A stretch of DNA of 64,000 bases from Planctomycetota bacterium (GCA_002746535.1 NVWA01000008.1:63935-127934), one strand, 5' to 3'; counted from the first letter of the stretch, positions 37,918 through 47,462 are shown. Numbers and translations: made by a program. The notes: a model not told the origin generated them from the letters alone.

Positions 37918-38928
37918 ATGAAAACATTAATTTTTATTTCTATTTTTATTCTGTCTTTTTGTGTATTTTCACAAGCTCATTCCAAAGATGAAGTAATCGA
38001 TATTTCCCCGAAAGTAGATAAGGCTATTGACAAGGCGTTGGCATACTTAGCTTCAACTCAGAGATCAGATGGTTCTTGGTCTGACGGAGGTTATGGTAAA
38101 AATGTTGGTATTATTTCATTGTGCTTGATGGCTTTTATGTCAAAAGGTAATTTGCCTGGTGAAGGTAAATATGGTCATGTTGTTGCTAAAGGTTTGGATT
38201 GGCTCATTAAACAGGCTAAACCAAGTGGGCTCGTTCAAAATACCGAACGAAAAGCAGGTGGTCCAGCAATGTATGGCCACGGTTTAGCAGCTTTAGCACT
38301 TAGTGAAGTTTGGGGTCAAACAAGAAGAAAAGATGTCGGTGCAGTTCTTAGAAAAGCTATCGACTTAATTGTTAAAGTTCAAGGTAAAGGTGGTACGTGG
38401 GGATATTATAGTGTTCCAAAAGATGGAGATACCTCGATAACAGTAATGCAAATATTTGCATTAAAATCTGCTCATGAAGCGGGTATCTATGTTCCAAAAG
38501 TAACCATCGAGAAAGCCTTAAAAGCCATAAAAAAGAGGTTTGATAAGAAGCATAAAATGTACGGTTATAGTGGACCTAAGAATACACCAACTAGTGGGCA
38601 TATTGGTTCTCATTCTGCTGGGACATGTATCATGCAAATTTGTCGAGAAAAAGATCCTAAGTACACGATTGAACCTATGAAAGTTTGTATTTCAATTATG
38701 AAAAAACGTCCAAAGCATAATGCTTATTTTATGTATTATGGTTCTGTTTGTACCTATTATGCAGGTGCTAAATATTACAATGAGTGGCGTAAATATATGG
38801 AACCAGTTATGTTGAAAAGGCAAAGAAGTAGTGGGCAAATAGGAAATACTCTTGGAACGGCCTGGGGCGTCTTAGCCTTATCACTGCCTTATCGGTATAT
38901 ACCTGTTTACCAACATGAGGAAAAGTAA
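37918..38928 (+). CDS. Exported prenyltransferase/squalene-cyclase-repeat-like protein
   Basis: 336 residues with a signal peptide (FISIFILSFCVFSQA). The mature part has alpha/alpha-barrel repeats of the terpene-cyclase type (LAYLASTQRSDGSW near residue 40, IDLIVKVQGKGGTWGYY near 150). No DXDD cyclase acid motif is evident, so terpene cyclisation is unlikely; such secreted barrels are common in PVC bacteria and uncharacterised. HIGSHSAGTC and conserved cysteines could form a ligand site. It starts 8 bases after the Glu-rich gene and 3 bases before the NPCBM gene. Confidence 0.75.
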   Translation: MKTLIFISIFILSFCVFSQAHSKDEVIDISPKVDKAIDKALAYLASTQRSDGSWSDGGYGKNVGIISLCLMAFMSKGNLPGEGKYGHVVAKGLDWLIKQAKPSGLVQNTERKAGGPAMYGHGLAALALSEVWGQTRRKDVGAVLRKAIDLIVKVQGKGGTWGYYSVPKDGDTSITVMQIFALKSAHEAGIYVPKVTIEKALKAIKKRFDKKHKMYGYSGPKNTPTSGHIGSHSAGTCIMQICREKDPKYTIEPMKVCISIMKKRPKHNAYFMYYGSVCTYYAGAKYYNEWRKYMEPVMLKRQRSSGQIGNTLGTAWGVLALSLPYRYIPVYQHEEK

Positions 38929-38931
38929 TTA

Positions 38932-40059
38932 ATGTTGGTCGGTAAACAATTTTTTTTTCTTTTAATCTTTCTTGTTAGCTCTTTATTTATTTATTCTGCT
39001 GAACTTATTTTACTTGATGGTAGTGTTCATAAGGGTGATGTTTCGTTTAAAGATAATTTCTTTGTAGTAAAAGGAAAAGCCTTTCCTATTGGTACAGTAT
39101 TAGAGATTAAGTTATCTAAAGGGTTTCCTCAAAAACTAGAGTCTCAACACAGAATTTTTACCATAGATGGCTCATGTTTTTTGGGTGCTGTCAAAACAGG
39201 GAGTGACTCTAAAATCAAAGTTTGGGATGTTGAATCTCAACCATATGAAATACAATTATCAAAAGTTCACGCCATATCATTTAAAGAAATAAAAAAAAAT
39301 GTGACTTACCGATCTCCCGTAAATAATAATTATATTGTTATGGTTCATGGTAAAGTAATTAAATGTGATTTAGAATTTTTTACTTTTGTGAATGTTGGAG
39401 TAAAAGTAGGTAAAAACAGTTTGAAATTAAAGAAGTCTTTGATTAACAGATTAAATCTAAGGCCAAAAACTAAAATTAACCCTGATCACAATATCATATT
39501 AAAAAGTAGGTATGGCGATAGCATATATGGCAAGCTTTTAAAGTTAGGATTAAACATTGAGATTGAGACGGTATTGGGTACTAAGGTCTTTGATAGTAGT
39601 GATGTCCTAAGTTTAGAATTAGTATCAGACAGTATTAAATATTTGAATGATTTAAAACCGACTAAAATTGAAACAGTACCTTATTTAGATATGATTCAGA
39701 AGCCAACTTTTAATCAGGGACTGTTTGGAGGAAGTGTTAAAATCCGAAAGAAAAGATATAACACTGGTATTTGCATGCAGTCTAGAACTACAATTACTTA
39801 TAACATTGAAAAGAAATACAGTAGATTTGAAGCAGAAATTGCTTTAGATATTGCAAATGCATTCAGTGGAAATGCAGACTTTATAGTGTTAGGTGATGGA
39901 AAATTGCTCTACAAAAAGAATGTATCTTTAAAATATACAATGATAAAAGTAGATGTACCTATCAAGGGTGTAACCAATCTTTCATTAAAATTAGATTATG
40001 GAAAAAATGGAAGCAGTGGCGATTTTGGAATTTGGGGCAGCCCTAGATTAATTAAATAA
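38932..40059 (+). CDS. Exported protein with C-terminal NPCBM-like carbohydrate-binding domain
   Basis: 375 residues. Signal peptide (FFLLIFLVSSLFIYSA), a beta-rich middle with repeated short ILLDGSVHKGD-like strands, then a C-terminal domain from about 260 with the NPCBM/NEW2 pattern: KRYNTGICMQSRTTITYNI, FEAEIALD, ADFIVLGDGKLLY, LSLKLDYGKNGSSGDFGIWGSPRLI. NPCBM domains bind glycans. Last gene of the moxR-vWA operon; it may tie the system to the cell surface or to a polysaccharide. Confidence 0.8.
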   Translation: MLVGKQFFFLLIFLVSSLFIYSAELILLDGSVHKGDVSFKDNFFVVKGKAFPIGTVLEIKLSKGFPQKLESQHRIFTIDGSCFLGAVKTGSDSKIKVWDVESQPYEIQLSKVHAISFKEIKKNVTYRSPVNNNYIVMVHGKVIKCDLEFFTFVNVGVKVGKNSLKLKKSLINRLNLRPKTKINPDHNIILKSRYGDSIYGKLLKLGLNIEIETVLGTKVFDSSDVLSLELVSDSIKYLNDLKPTKIETVPYLDMIQKPTFNQGLFGGSVKIRKKRYNTGICMQSRTTITYNIEKKYSRFEAEIALDIANAFSGNADFIVLGDGKLLYKKNVSLKYTMIKVDVPIKGVTNLSLKLDYGKNGSSGDFGIWGSPRLIK

Positions 40060-40082
40060 TCGCTTTCAAACTTAAAATACAT

Positions 40083-41450
40083 TCAATCGAAATGTTTTAA
40101 TGAAGATGTGCCAATGGTGAAAACATTGAAGCCAATATCATAGCATTTTTGACGATCAATTATTGATCTTCCATCAAATAAAAAGGCCGGCTTTTCCATA
40201 TGATCATAGATTTTTTGATAGTCTAGATCCTTATAAATATCCCATTCGGTTAAGATCAAAAGGCTATGAGCTCCTTTAGAGGCCTCATAGGGGTCTTCTG
40301 TGAATGAAATCTTACCTTCTAAGTCAGCAAGGTCTTTTTTTGCATTTTCAATTGCTTTAGGATCAGAAATGCTTATTTCAGCTCTTTCTTCTAATAATTT
40401 TTTAGTTATAGAAATTGCGGGCGATTCTCTGGTATCGCTGGTGTTTGCTTTGAATGCAAAACCCAAAATACATATTTTTTTTCCGGACAAGGTTCGGAAC
40501 ATATTATTTAACATTCTATCGACTAGGCGTTCTTTTTGGTATTCATTTATATTAACTACGGATTCCCAATAATCGGCAACTTCAGTTAACCCGTAATGTC
40601 TTGAAAGATATGCTAAATTTAAAATATCTTTTTTAAAGCACGAGCCACCAAAGCCTACTGATGCTTTCAAAAATTTATTCCCAATACGTGTGTCCATGCC
40701 AATAGCTTTGCTAACTTCTTCAATATTTGCATCAGTTTCTTCACAAAGAGCTGATATGGCATTTATAGATGAAATTCTTTGCGCTAGAAAAGCATTGGCA
40801 GTTAATTTTGATAATTCAGAACTCCAAATGTTTGTTGTTAGTATCTTTTCTTTCGGTACCCAATTTTGGTATAATTCTACTAGTTTTTGCCGAGCTTTGA
40901 TGCCATTTTCATTTTCAAAAGATCCTATCAAAACCCGATCAGGATGTAACAAATCATTTATGGCTGTTCCTTCGGCAAGAAATTCCGGATTAGATAAAAT
41001 ATCAAAATGGTATTTGGCTTTATCTGAATTTAATATTCTTGCCATTGCATCGGCTGTTTTGACAGGCAATGTACTTTTTTCTACAATAATTTTATTCGAT
41101 GTTGAAACATCTAAAATCATTCGGGCTGTTTTTTCCCAATATTCTAGATTGGCAGCATAGCCGGCACCTTTACCGAATGTCTTTGTAGGAGTGTTAACAC
41201 TTACAAAAATTATGTCTCCATTTTTAACTGCCTCTTCGACATTTGTAGAAAAGAAAAGGTTTTTATTACGATTTTTTTTGACTAGATCATCAAGCCCAGG
41301 TTCGTAAATAGGAAGTTCTTTTGAGTTCCATGCGTTTATTCTATCTTGATTGATATCAACGCATGTAAATTGAATTTCAGGACATTTGCTGGCCATCACA
41401 GTGATGGTTGGCCCTCCAACGTAACCGGCCCCAATAAAGACAATGTTCAT
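40083..41450 (-). CDS. ugd: UDP-glucose 6-dehydrogenase, eukaryote-like
   Basis: Oxidises UDP-glucose to UDP-glucuronate in two NAD-dependent steps for surface polysaccharide. 455 residues. GAGYVGGPT is at the N-terminus, followed by RINAWNS, LPIYEPGL, NLFFSTN and SVNTPTKTFGKG; the catalytic Cys is C271 in GFGGSCFKKDILNLAYL. These strings and the length match the animal-type enzyme much more closely than the short bacterial Ugd class. The final FTIGTSSLKHF replaces the usual C-terminal tail. It is convergent with the NPCBM gene and follows the flagellar cluster, with a 24-base gap. Confidence 0.95.
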   Translation of the reverse strand: MNIVFIGAGYVGGPTITVMASKCPEIQFTCVDINQDRINAWNSKELPIYEPGLDDLVKKNRNKNLFFSTNVEEAVKNGDIIFVSVNTPTKTFGKGAGYAANLEYWEKTARMILDVSTSNKIIVEKSTLPVKTADAMARILNSDKAKYHFDILSNPEFLAEGTAINDLLHPDRVLIGSFENENGIKARQKLVELYQNWVPKEKILTTNIWSSELSKLTANAFLAQRISSINAISALCEETDANIEEVSKAIGMDTRIGNKFLKASVGFGGSCFKKDILNLAYLSRHYGLTEVADYWESVVNINEYQKERLVDRMLNNMFRTLSGKKICILGFAFKANTSDTRESPAISITKKLLEERAEISISDPKAIENAKKDLADLEGKISFTEDPYEASKGAHSLLILTEWDIYKDLDYQKIYDHMEKPAFLFDGRSIIDRQKCYDIGFNVFTIGTSSLKHFD

Positions 41451-41474
41451 TTTAATACCTGGAATTCCTGACGA

Positions 41475-41939
41475 TTATTTTGAAAATTTATATTCAACAG
41501 AACAGATTCTATTATTAATAGTTACTTTTGTAGAAACAATAAAACTATCAAAATGATCAATGAATTTCAGCTTGCCAACATAATGAGAAGAAATAAAGAC
41601 TCCCTGTTGTTTTGGTGAATGTCTTGTCATCGTGACACTAAAAGGAACTTTGCGATTTGAAGGTCTAACAGAGACTTTGATAGTGGTGTCTTTGATTGAA
41701 TATCGTTTACCTTTTTTATCAAGAATTTCTAATCTTAATCGTTTCCAATTTTTTGATACATAAAAGGTAAGTTTATAAGGACCTAGCTGTCGAATAGCTT
41801 TGCCAGGAACTTTTGCTTGATTGAGATCATTTGAACTTTTTGAATCGCCTTCAGCGATATTGTTCTCTTTGTCTTGGCTATAAACAGTAGTGCTTAGTGA
41901 AACAACTGAAATTAATAGCAATGAAATTATTTTGAACAT
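41475..41939 (-). CDS. Small exported protein of unknown function
   Basis: 154 residues with a clear signal peptide (ISLLLISVVSLSTTVYS, cleavage near residue 21). The mature part has a short polar, Ser/Asn-rich stretch, then about 100 residues of alternating strands, likely one beta-sandwich (LGPYKLTFYVSKNW, KVSVRPSNRKVPFSV, VSTKVTINNRICSVEYKF). I do not recognise the family. Its start codon overlaps the fliA stop by one base, so it is translationally coupled to the flagellar sigma factor gene and could be a secreted or periplasmic motility-related protein (inference). Confidence 0.7.
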   Translation of the reverse strand: MFKIISLLLISVVSLSTTVYSQDKENNIAEGDSKSSNDLNQAKVPGKAIRQLGPYKLTFYVSKNWKRLRLEILDKKGKRYSIKDTTIKVSVRPSNRKVPFSVTMTRHSPKQQGVFISSHYVGKLKFIDHFDSFIVSTKVTINNRICSVEYKFSK

Positions 41940-42712
41940 TATTTGCCTCCATAACCCAACCTTTTAAGTCGGTTTCTTAACTTGACTAATAATTTTGCAT
42001 GAATTTGACTTACACGAGATTCGGTTACTTCAAGTACGCGACCGATTTCTTGCATTGTTAACTCATCAAAATAGTACATGACTATAATCTTTTTTTCACT
42101 GTCAGTCAAGTTTTTAATAAGGAGATCTTTTAATTCTTTGCCAGCTAGAATCTCGCTGGGTTCTTTTGTCTTTTTTGATTTTAAGAAATCGCCAATATTT
42201 GTCTCTCTACTATCAGAACCAGTAGCTTGATCAATTGATAATAATGCCGAAGTATTCGCTTCTTTGTAAAATGTATGTAATTCAGAGCTAGAAATTTCCA
42301 TATGTGCAGCTAGCTCATCATCATTTGGTTCACGTCCTAATTGATTTTTTAAATAATTAATAGCGTTATTAATTTGATTTGATTTCGTTCTGACGCTTCT
42401 TGGAATCCAATCACAATGCCTAAGTTCATCAACGATTGAACCTCTTATTCTTAGCGAGCAATAAGTTTCGAATTTTATATTTCTTGAAAGGTCAAATTTC
42501 TCAATTGCATCCATGAGTCCGAACATACCAGCACTTATTAAATCATTGACATCAACGGAATCCGGCAATCTCATTCGGAACCTTTCGGCTGAGTACTTTA
42601 CAATGTGTAAATAATTTTCGACTAACCTATTTCTTAGTTCAACATCACCATTGGCTTTAAAATCCCGCCACAATTTATCAATGTCTACTTCCTGTTTTGA
42701 AACAGTCGCCAC
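41939..42712 (-). CDS. fliA: Flagellar sigma factor FliA (sigma-28/WhiG type)
   Basis: RNA polymerase sigma factor for late flagellar genes, 257 residues. Region 2 is complete (LVENYLHIVKYSAERF, DLISAGMFGLMDAIEKFD, FETYCSLRIRGSIVDELR), then region 3 (REPNDDELAAHMEIS) and region 4 (EKKIIVMYYFDELTMQEIGRVLEVTESRVSQIHAKLL). No region 1.1, as expected for this class. The start is a GTG with AAGGAG 5 bases upstream. It lies in the flhA-flhF-flhG cluster, as in many polar flagellates. Confidence 0.95.
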   Translation of the reverse strand: MATVSKQEVDIDKLWRDFKANGDVELRNRLVENYLHIVKYSAERFRMRLPDSVDVNDLISAGMFGLMDAIEKFDLSRNIKFETYCSLRIRGSIVDELRHCDWIPRSVRTKSNQINNAINYLKNQLGREPNDDELAAHMEISSSELHTFYKEANTSALLSIDQATGSDSRETNIGDFLKSKKTKEPSEILAGKELKDLLIKNLTDSEKKIIVMYYFDELTMQEIGRVLEVTESRVSQIHAKLLVKLRNRLKRLGYGGK

Positions 42713-42727
42713 AAACTCTCCTTACCT

Positions 42728-43060
42728 CTAAAATTTGACTTTTTGAATATTATCCCTTATGTCCCTTTTCTCAAGTTCTTCGATATCGTGAAGTTCTTTT
42801 CTTCTACTTATATCTTCCTCTATTTCTACTTGATCTTCCACTATTTCTTTTAATAAGAGGTATAATATTTTAGATAAGATTTTACCTAGGATGAACCAAA
42901 AGAATAGAATTACGAAGATTATTTTAATAATTAGAGAAGTCATATTATCACCAATGTTGACTAATTCACTAATACAGAATATTGTCGTTCCTAATAAGGT
43001 GAATATGGCATTGATTCTTTCTCTGATGGTTTGTTCGGTTTTTTCTGTAAATTGAATCAT
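42728..43060 (-). CDS. Small membrane protein in the flagellar cluster
   Basis: 110 residues. Two membrane helices (about 17-34 and 42-66) are followed by a 40-residue acidic, helical tail (IVEDQVEIEEDISRRKEL...) predicted to be cytoplasmic. I recognise no family. It lies 10 bases after flhG and 15 before fliA, so it is co-transcribed. By position it could take the place of the small genes seen between flhG and fliA in other polar flagellates, but nothing in the sequence shows its job. Confidence 0.65.
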   Translation of the reverse strand: MIQFTEKTEQTIRERINAIFTLLGTTIFCISELVNIGDNMTSLIIKIIFVILFFWFILGKILSKILYLLLKEIVEDQVEIEEDISRRKELHDIEELEKRDIRDNIQKVKF

Positions 43061-43070
43061 AATCGCCCTA

Positions 43071-44006
43071 TTAGTTTAATCCTGTAAATAATGCTTCTAA
43101 GTATCCAATGTTTTTAATTCTAAGATCTTTTTTCGGTTTTTCAAAACCATCGAATGCATTTTGAAAAAGTAGTGAAACACTAGAGTTTGGATATTTTGCC
43201 AGGAATACTTCTCCACATTGATTTGAATCTGAAACCTTATCATCTTGTAATAAATACCCTTTATAATCCACTTGAATCTTTAAGCTCTTTTCACATGTTA
43301 ACATAAAATTCTTTGCCGTTAAGTCCGCAATGTGTTTATTTTTTGCCATATTAATCAAAATTTGAAAACCTTTGGAATATCCCTTTTGTCTTAAATGCTT
43401 AATAATTTGATAGGCATCTTCCCAAGAACTTTTTTCAGGCTTTATGATAAAGAGTTTTACATCAGATTTCATGACAGATTGAATGACAACATGGTGGGCT
43501 CCAGCGCCTGTGTCAATAATAATATCGTCATAGGATGATTCAACTTTTTGTAATCCAGAAATTAATCGATTAATAATATGATGAGGTAAATCTGCAAAGC
43601 GAACATCTCTAACGCCTTTTATGAATTCGAATCCATAACGACTTTTAACAATAGCTTCTGAAATGTCTTTATCGCCTTTAAGTAGTTTTGTAATATTTGT
43701 TTTTTCTTTATTACCTAAGAGCAAATCAGTATTTCCCATTCCAAAGTCAAAATCCATTAATAAAACTTTGCGTTTTTTTTGAAAAAGATAATAAGCTAGG
43801 GCTGCGGAACAATTAGTTTTCCCAACGCCTCCCTTTCCAGATGTAATCGTGATCACTCTTGCTCGACTTTTTGGCGGAACATTTTTCAGAGTTTTTATTT
43901 TTTTATTGTCAACAACAGAAGTCTTAACTACCGTTGTTTTGTCAGAATTGTTTCCCTGACCTTTGGCTGCAAGAGCTCGTAGGGAAGTAGCTTGATCAGA
44001 CGTCAT
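43071..44006 (-). CDS. flhG: FlhG/FleN-type MinD-like ATPase (flagellar number regulator)
   Basis: ParA/MinD ATPase that limits flagellar number and counteracts FlhF. 311 residues. After a 50-residue basic N-terminus lies the deviant Walker A SGKGGVGKTN, then LMDFDFGMGNTDLLLG, DIIIDTGAGAHH and FQILINMAKN. The N-terminal segment (TSDQATSLRALA) looks like the short motif FlhG uses to stimulate the FlhF GTPase. It overlaps flhF by 11 bases. Confidence 0.92.
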   Translation of the reverse strand: MTSDQATSLRALAAKGQGNNSDKTTVVKTSVVDNKKIKTLKNVPPKSRARVITITSGKGGVGKTNCSAALAYYLFQKKRKVLLMDFDFGMGNTDLLLGNKEKTNITKLLKGDKDISEAIVKSRYGFEFIKGVRDVRFADLPHHIINRLISGLQKVESSYDDIIIDTGAGAHHVVIQSVMKSDVKLFIIKPEKSSWEDAYQIIKHLRQKGYSKGFQILINMAKNKHIADLTAKNFMLTCEKSLKIQVDYKGYLLQDDKVSDSNQCGEVFLAKYPNSSVSLLFQNAFDGFEKPKKDLRIKNIGYLEALFTGLN

Positions 44007-45267
44007 AAGTTACTTGCCCCAAAATTAAATCGGTTAATTTAGAAGAATCAGAAACTTCAATGTCTTGTGGAACTTCTTGTCCAGTCGTAAAATAAGCAAC
44101 GCTTCTATTTGCTTTTGCAACAATACTCAATATTGGTCCATATGAAACCGCTTCATCAATTTTAGTAATGATTAAACTAGATATGGGGAAACTGCTGAAT
44201 TCTTTAATATTGCTCATTATATTTTTTTCATTGCTCGTAGCACTTAACACTAAATATATTTCTTCGATGGGAGTGTAGCGAAAATAATTTTCTAGTTCTT
44301 GCCGTTTAGCTTCACTTTTTTGGTTTCTTCCAGCAGTATCAATAAGAACTAAATCTCTGTCTTTTAATTTTTCTATAGCACCTTTGAAGTCTTCTGGTGC
44401 ATGAACAACTTCAAGGGGTGCATCCATGATTTCAGCATATTTTCTTAATTGATCTACGGCTCCGATTCTGTAAGTATCTAAAGTGATAAAACCAACTTTT
44501 TTGTTAAATTGAAATTTATGGATTGCTGCCAATTTAGCTATTGTTGTTGTTTTGCCAACACCAGTTGCTCCTATCATTGCAACATAGGAGGTTTTATTTT
44601 CACTTAATTGTAGGGGCCCGTGTCGAGGTATTAATCTGCCAAGATATTGATTCAAGGTTTTATTAATTAATTCTTGGGTTAATGTAGTATTAACTAAGTC
44701 TTTTCTCATTTTATTGACCATGCCTAATGCTAATTCTTTTGATATGTCGTTGTTGATTAATAATTGATATAGTTCCACCAATTCTTGTGGAAATGAAGCA
44801 ATCTTTTCTGATTGAGTTTGAGTTATTAGCTCTTGGACCATATTCTTAATTTGGTTCACTTCTTTTTCTAATTTTTCTTTATCTTTGAATAACTCTAATG
44901 CTTGATTGTTTGAAATGATTTTTGTTGTTTCATTAGACGTAGAGTTTGATAGGGCTTCTCTTAATTCATCCGCTTTACGTTTAACAGAAGTAGGTATGCT
45001 TTGGTTGATTAATTGACTATTATTTTGATAAGTTTTAGCTAGAAATTTACTTTGCGGTGGAGCTTCAACAGGATTCATTTCTTTCAATAATGATTTCACT
45101 GGATTTGTTGTTGCTGTGATTTCAACAACAGAATTTCCTGAAAAGCCCATTAGTCCACCTTTAGAAACGTGTTTAGTTTCTAAGATGATGGCTTCTTCAC
45201 CCAATGCTTGCTTTACTTTTAGGAATGCTTCGCGTTCATTCATGCCGTAAAATTTAGTCGGTTTCAT
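43996..45267 (-). CDS. flhF: Flagellar SRP-type GTPase FlhF
   Basis: Sets the site of flagellar assembly. 423 residues. The basic B domain (residues 1-130, KFYGMNEREAFLKVKQALGEEAIILET) is followed by an N domain and an SRP GTPase G domain with GATGVGKTTTIAKLAA, LDTYRIGAVDQLRKYAEIM, IDTAGRNQ and ITKIDEAVSYG. All nucleotide motifs are intact. It lies 25 bases after the flhA stop and overlaps flhG. Confidence 0.95.
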   Translation of the reverse strand: MKPTKFYGMNEREAFLKVKQALGEEAIILETKHVSKGGLMGFSGNSVVEITATTNPVKSLLKEMNPVEAPPQSKFLAKTYQNNSQLINQSIPTSVKRKADELREALSNSTSNETTKIISNNQALELFKDKEKLEKEVNQIKNMVQELITQTQSEKIASFPQELVELYQLLINNDISKELALGMVNKMRKDLVNTTLTQELINKTLNQYLGRLIPRHGPLQLSENKTSYVAMIGATGVGKTTTIAKLAAIHKFQFNKKVGFITLDTYRIGAVDQLRKYAEIMDAPLEVVHAPEDFKGAIEKLKDRDLVLIDTAGRNQKSEAKRQELENYFRYTPIEEIYLVLSATSNEKNIMSNIKEFSSFPISSLIITKIDEAVSYGPILSIVAKANRSVAYFTTGQEVPQDIEVSDSSKLTDLILGQVTYDV

Positions 45268-45292
45268 GGATTGTATCCTCTAATTTTAAACC

Positions 45293-47386
45293 TTATTGCG
45301 TCATTTCAGCTGAACCTACAGACTCAACTTCAATACCGGGTGAAATTTCATTGTAACTAAGTACCACAACGCTAGGCATATTTGATCTCATAAATCTGCT
45401 AACGTGACCACGTATAGGAGGGCTACACAATATTATTGGTGCAATGTGACCCTGGGAAATTAAATTTTCTAATCCTTTGGTAATGCTATCAACAAATCCT
45501 TTCAGGACTTGAGGATCGATACTTAATAGTGCTGCGCCATCATCCATTTTCTGAAGGCTATTGACAATATGATCTTCCATTTTAGGATCGAGGGTTATGA
45601 CATAAATTTTATTTCCATCTTCTAAATATTCTTTGCATATAGAACGACTTAAACCGTTCCTCACATATTCAGTTAAAACTTCTGGATCTTTTGTTCTTCT
45701 GCCATAATCACCGAGAACTTCTAATATTGTTTCCAAATCTCTAATAGGTACTTTTTCTGTTAGAAGGTTTTGAAGTACTTTTTGAAGATCAGCATAAGAA
45801 AGTAATTCAGGAATTACTTCTTCAACAATTGTTTTTGAGCTTTCATCAAGATTGTCTACCAATGCCCTGACTTCACCTCTAGTTAATATTTCGGCAGCAT
45901 AATTTTTAACAAGTTCAGTTAGATGTGTAGCAATTACGGCTGTTGGTTCTACGATTACATACCCTAATGTAGAGGCTCTTTCTTTCATTTCATTTGGTAT
46001 CCAATATGCGGGTAAACCAAAGGCAGGTTCTTTGGTTTTGATGCCTTCAATCTTGCCATTAATATTACCAGCGTCCATGGCCAGCATTTTATCAGGATAT
46101 ACCTCACCTTTGGCGATTTCATTTCCTCTGATTTTGATCATATATTGATTTGGTTGTAGGTGAACATCATCTCTAATTCTTATTGGTGGTATGATGATTC
46201 CCAATTCTGTTGCAATGTCTTTTCGAACTTTATGTATTCGACTTAATAAATCACCACCTTGTTTTGTATCAGCTAATGATATCAATCCAAAGCCAACAAT
46301 AAGCTCCATCGGCTCTACTTTTAGCAACCCTTCAACTTTTTCAGGCTCACTCGGAGAAGCCTCTTCTTCAGCTTGCGCTTCAACTTCCTGTTGTTGAGTG
46401 GCTTCTTCTTTTTTCATTAAATTCCAGGCGTAGTATACTAATGCCATTGCAATTAATGATGAAGGAATTCTGAAGCTAGTTGCCATGCCTAGTAATGCAA
46501 TCAAGCCAGCAGCAGCCAAAATAGGTTTTGGTGAGCTCATTATTTGTTTGTTTAAGTCAACGTATATGTTTGAGTCTTTTCCTGATTTAGTAACTAATAA
46601 GCCTGCTGCTACAGATATAAATAAAGCTGGAATTTGTGAAACTAATCCATCACCGATTGTTAAATTCGTATAAGTTTTTGCCACCTCTGCTGCAGAACTT
46701 GCATTACTTCCTAACATGCCAATCGTAAAACCCGCGATTATATTTATGGCTGTTATTACTAAACCAGCAATGGCATCACCTCTTACAAATTTGCTAGCAC
46801 CATCCATAGCTCCATAAAAATCTGCTTCTTCTGAAAGTTGATCGCGTCTTTCTTTGGCTTGAGTTTCATTTATATTTCCAGCATTCAAATCAGCATCAAT
46901 AGCCATTTGCTTTCCAGGCATCGCATCTAATGTAAATCTTGCCGCCACTTCTGAGACTCTTCCAGAACCTTTTGTGATGACAATAAAATTTATTAAAACT
47001 AAAATCAAAAAGATAACGACACCAACAACAATATTATTGCCACTTATAAAGTTAGCAAAGGTATCAACGACATTGCCAGCATGACCTTCCGACAAAATTA
47101 ATCTAGTGGTCGCAACGTTCAGTGCAAGTCGAAATAGCGTCAATATTAATAGTAATGATGGGAAGGCTGCTAAGTCCATGGGGGATTTCACCCAAATGGC
47201 AGACATTAATAACAATACTGAAATTGAAATATTTATTATTAGGAAAAAATCCATGGCCATTGGAGGCAAAGTCGCCAATAAGATGACTAATACCATCCCA
47301 GTGAATCCAGCAATGACGAGCATCTCAGAATTACCGCGCTTCAAATATCCGGCCCAGTTTTTAGGCGCTAAAGATAAGGTGGCCAA
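45293..47386 (-). CDS. flhA: Flagellar export gate protein FlhA
   Basis: Export-gate component of the flagellar type III system, about 697 residues. Around eight membrane helices in the first 330 residues enclose the conserved cytoplasmic loop (SGRVSEVAARFTLDAMPGKQMAIDADLNAG..., described by position about 145-185). An acidic linker (about 345-365) leads to the four-subdomain cytoplasmic part that holds export cargo. The start is placed at a TTG at 47386, which has AAGGAA about 8 bases upstream; another TTG at 47392 lies too close to that site. The flhB gene is not in the window. Confidence 0.95.
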   Translation of the reverse strand: MATLSLAPKNWAGYLKRGNSEMLVIAGFTGMVLVILLATLPPMAMDFFLIINISISVLLLMSAIWVKSPMDLAAFPSLLLILTLFRLALNVATTRLILSEGHAGNVVDTFANFISGNNIVVGVVIFLILVLINFIVITKGSGRVSEVAARFTLDAMPGKQMAIDADLNAGNINETQAKERRDQLSEEADFYGAMDGASKFVRGDAIAGLVITAINIIAGFTIGMLGSNASSAAEVAKTYTNLTIGDGLVSQIPALFISVAAGLLVTKSGKDSNIYVDLNKQIMSSPKPILAAAGLIALLGMATSFRIPSSLIAMALVYYAWNLMKKEEATQQQEVEAQAEEEASPSEPEKVEGLLKVEPMELIVGFGLISLADTKQGGDLLSRIHKVRKDIATELGIIIPPIRIRDDVHLQPNQYMIKIRGNEIAKGEVYPDKMLAMDAGNINGKIEGIKTKEPAFGLPAYWIPNEMKERASTLGYVIVEPTAVIATHLTELVKNYAAEILTRGEVRALVDNLDESSKTIVEEVIPELLSYADLQKVLQNLLTEKVPIRDLETILEVLGDYGRRTKDPEVLTEYVRNGLSRSICKEYLEDGNKIYVITLDPKMEDHIVNSLQKMDDGAALLSIDPQVLKGFVDSITKGLENLISQGHIAPIILCSPPIRGHVSRFMRSNMPSVVVLSYNEISPGIEVESVGSAEMTQ

Positions 47387-47434
47387 AAGCAAATTCCTTT
47401 AATATTTTTACAAAATGTATTTTACATTTTATAA

Positions 47435-47462
47435 ATTATAACTTATACTTTTGTCGTTCCAA
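47435..47462 (-). promoter_or_regulatory. Promoter of the flhA operon
   Basis: On the minus strand, TTGGAA, a 16-bp spacer and a perfect TATAAT sit about 50 bases before the flhA start. This looks like a housekeeping sigma-70 promoter; no sigma-28 or sigma-54 match was seen. Confidence 0.5.
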
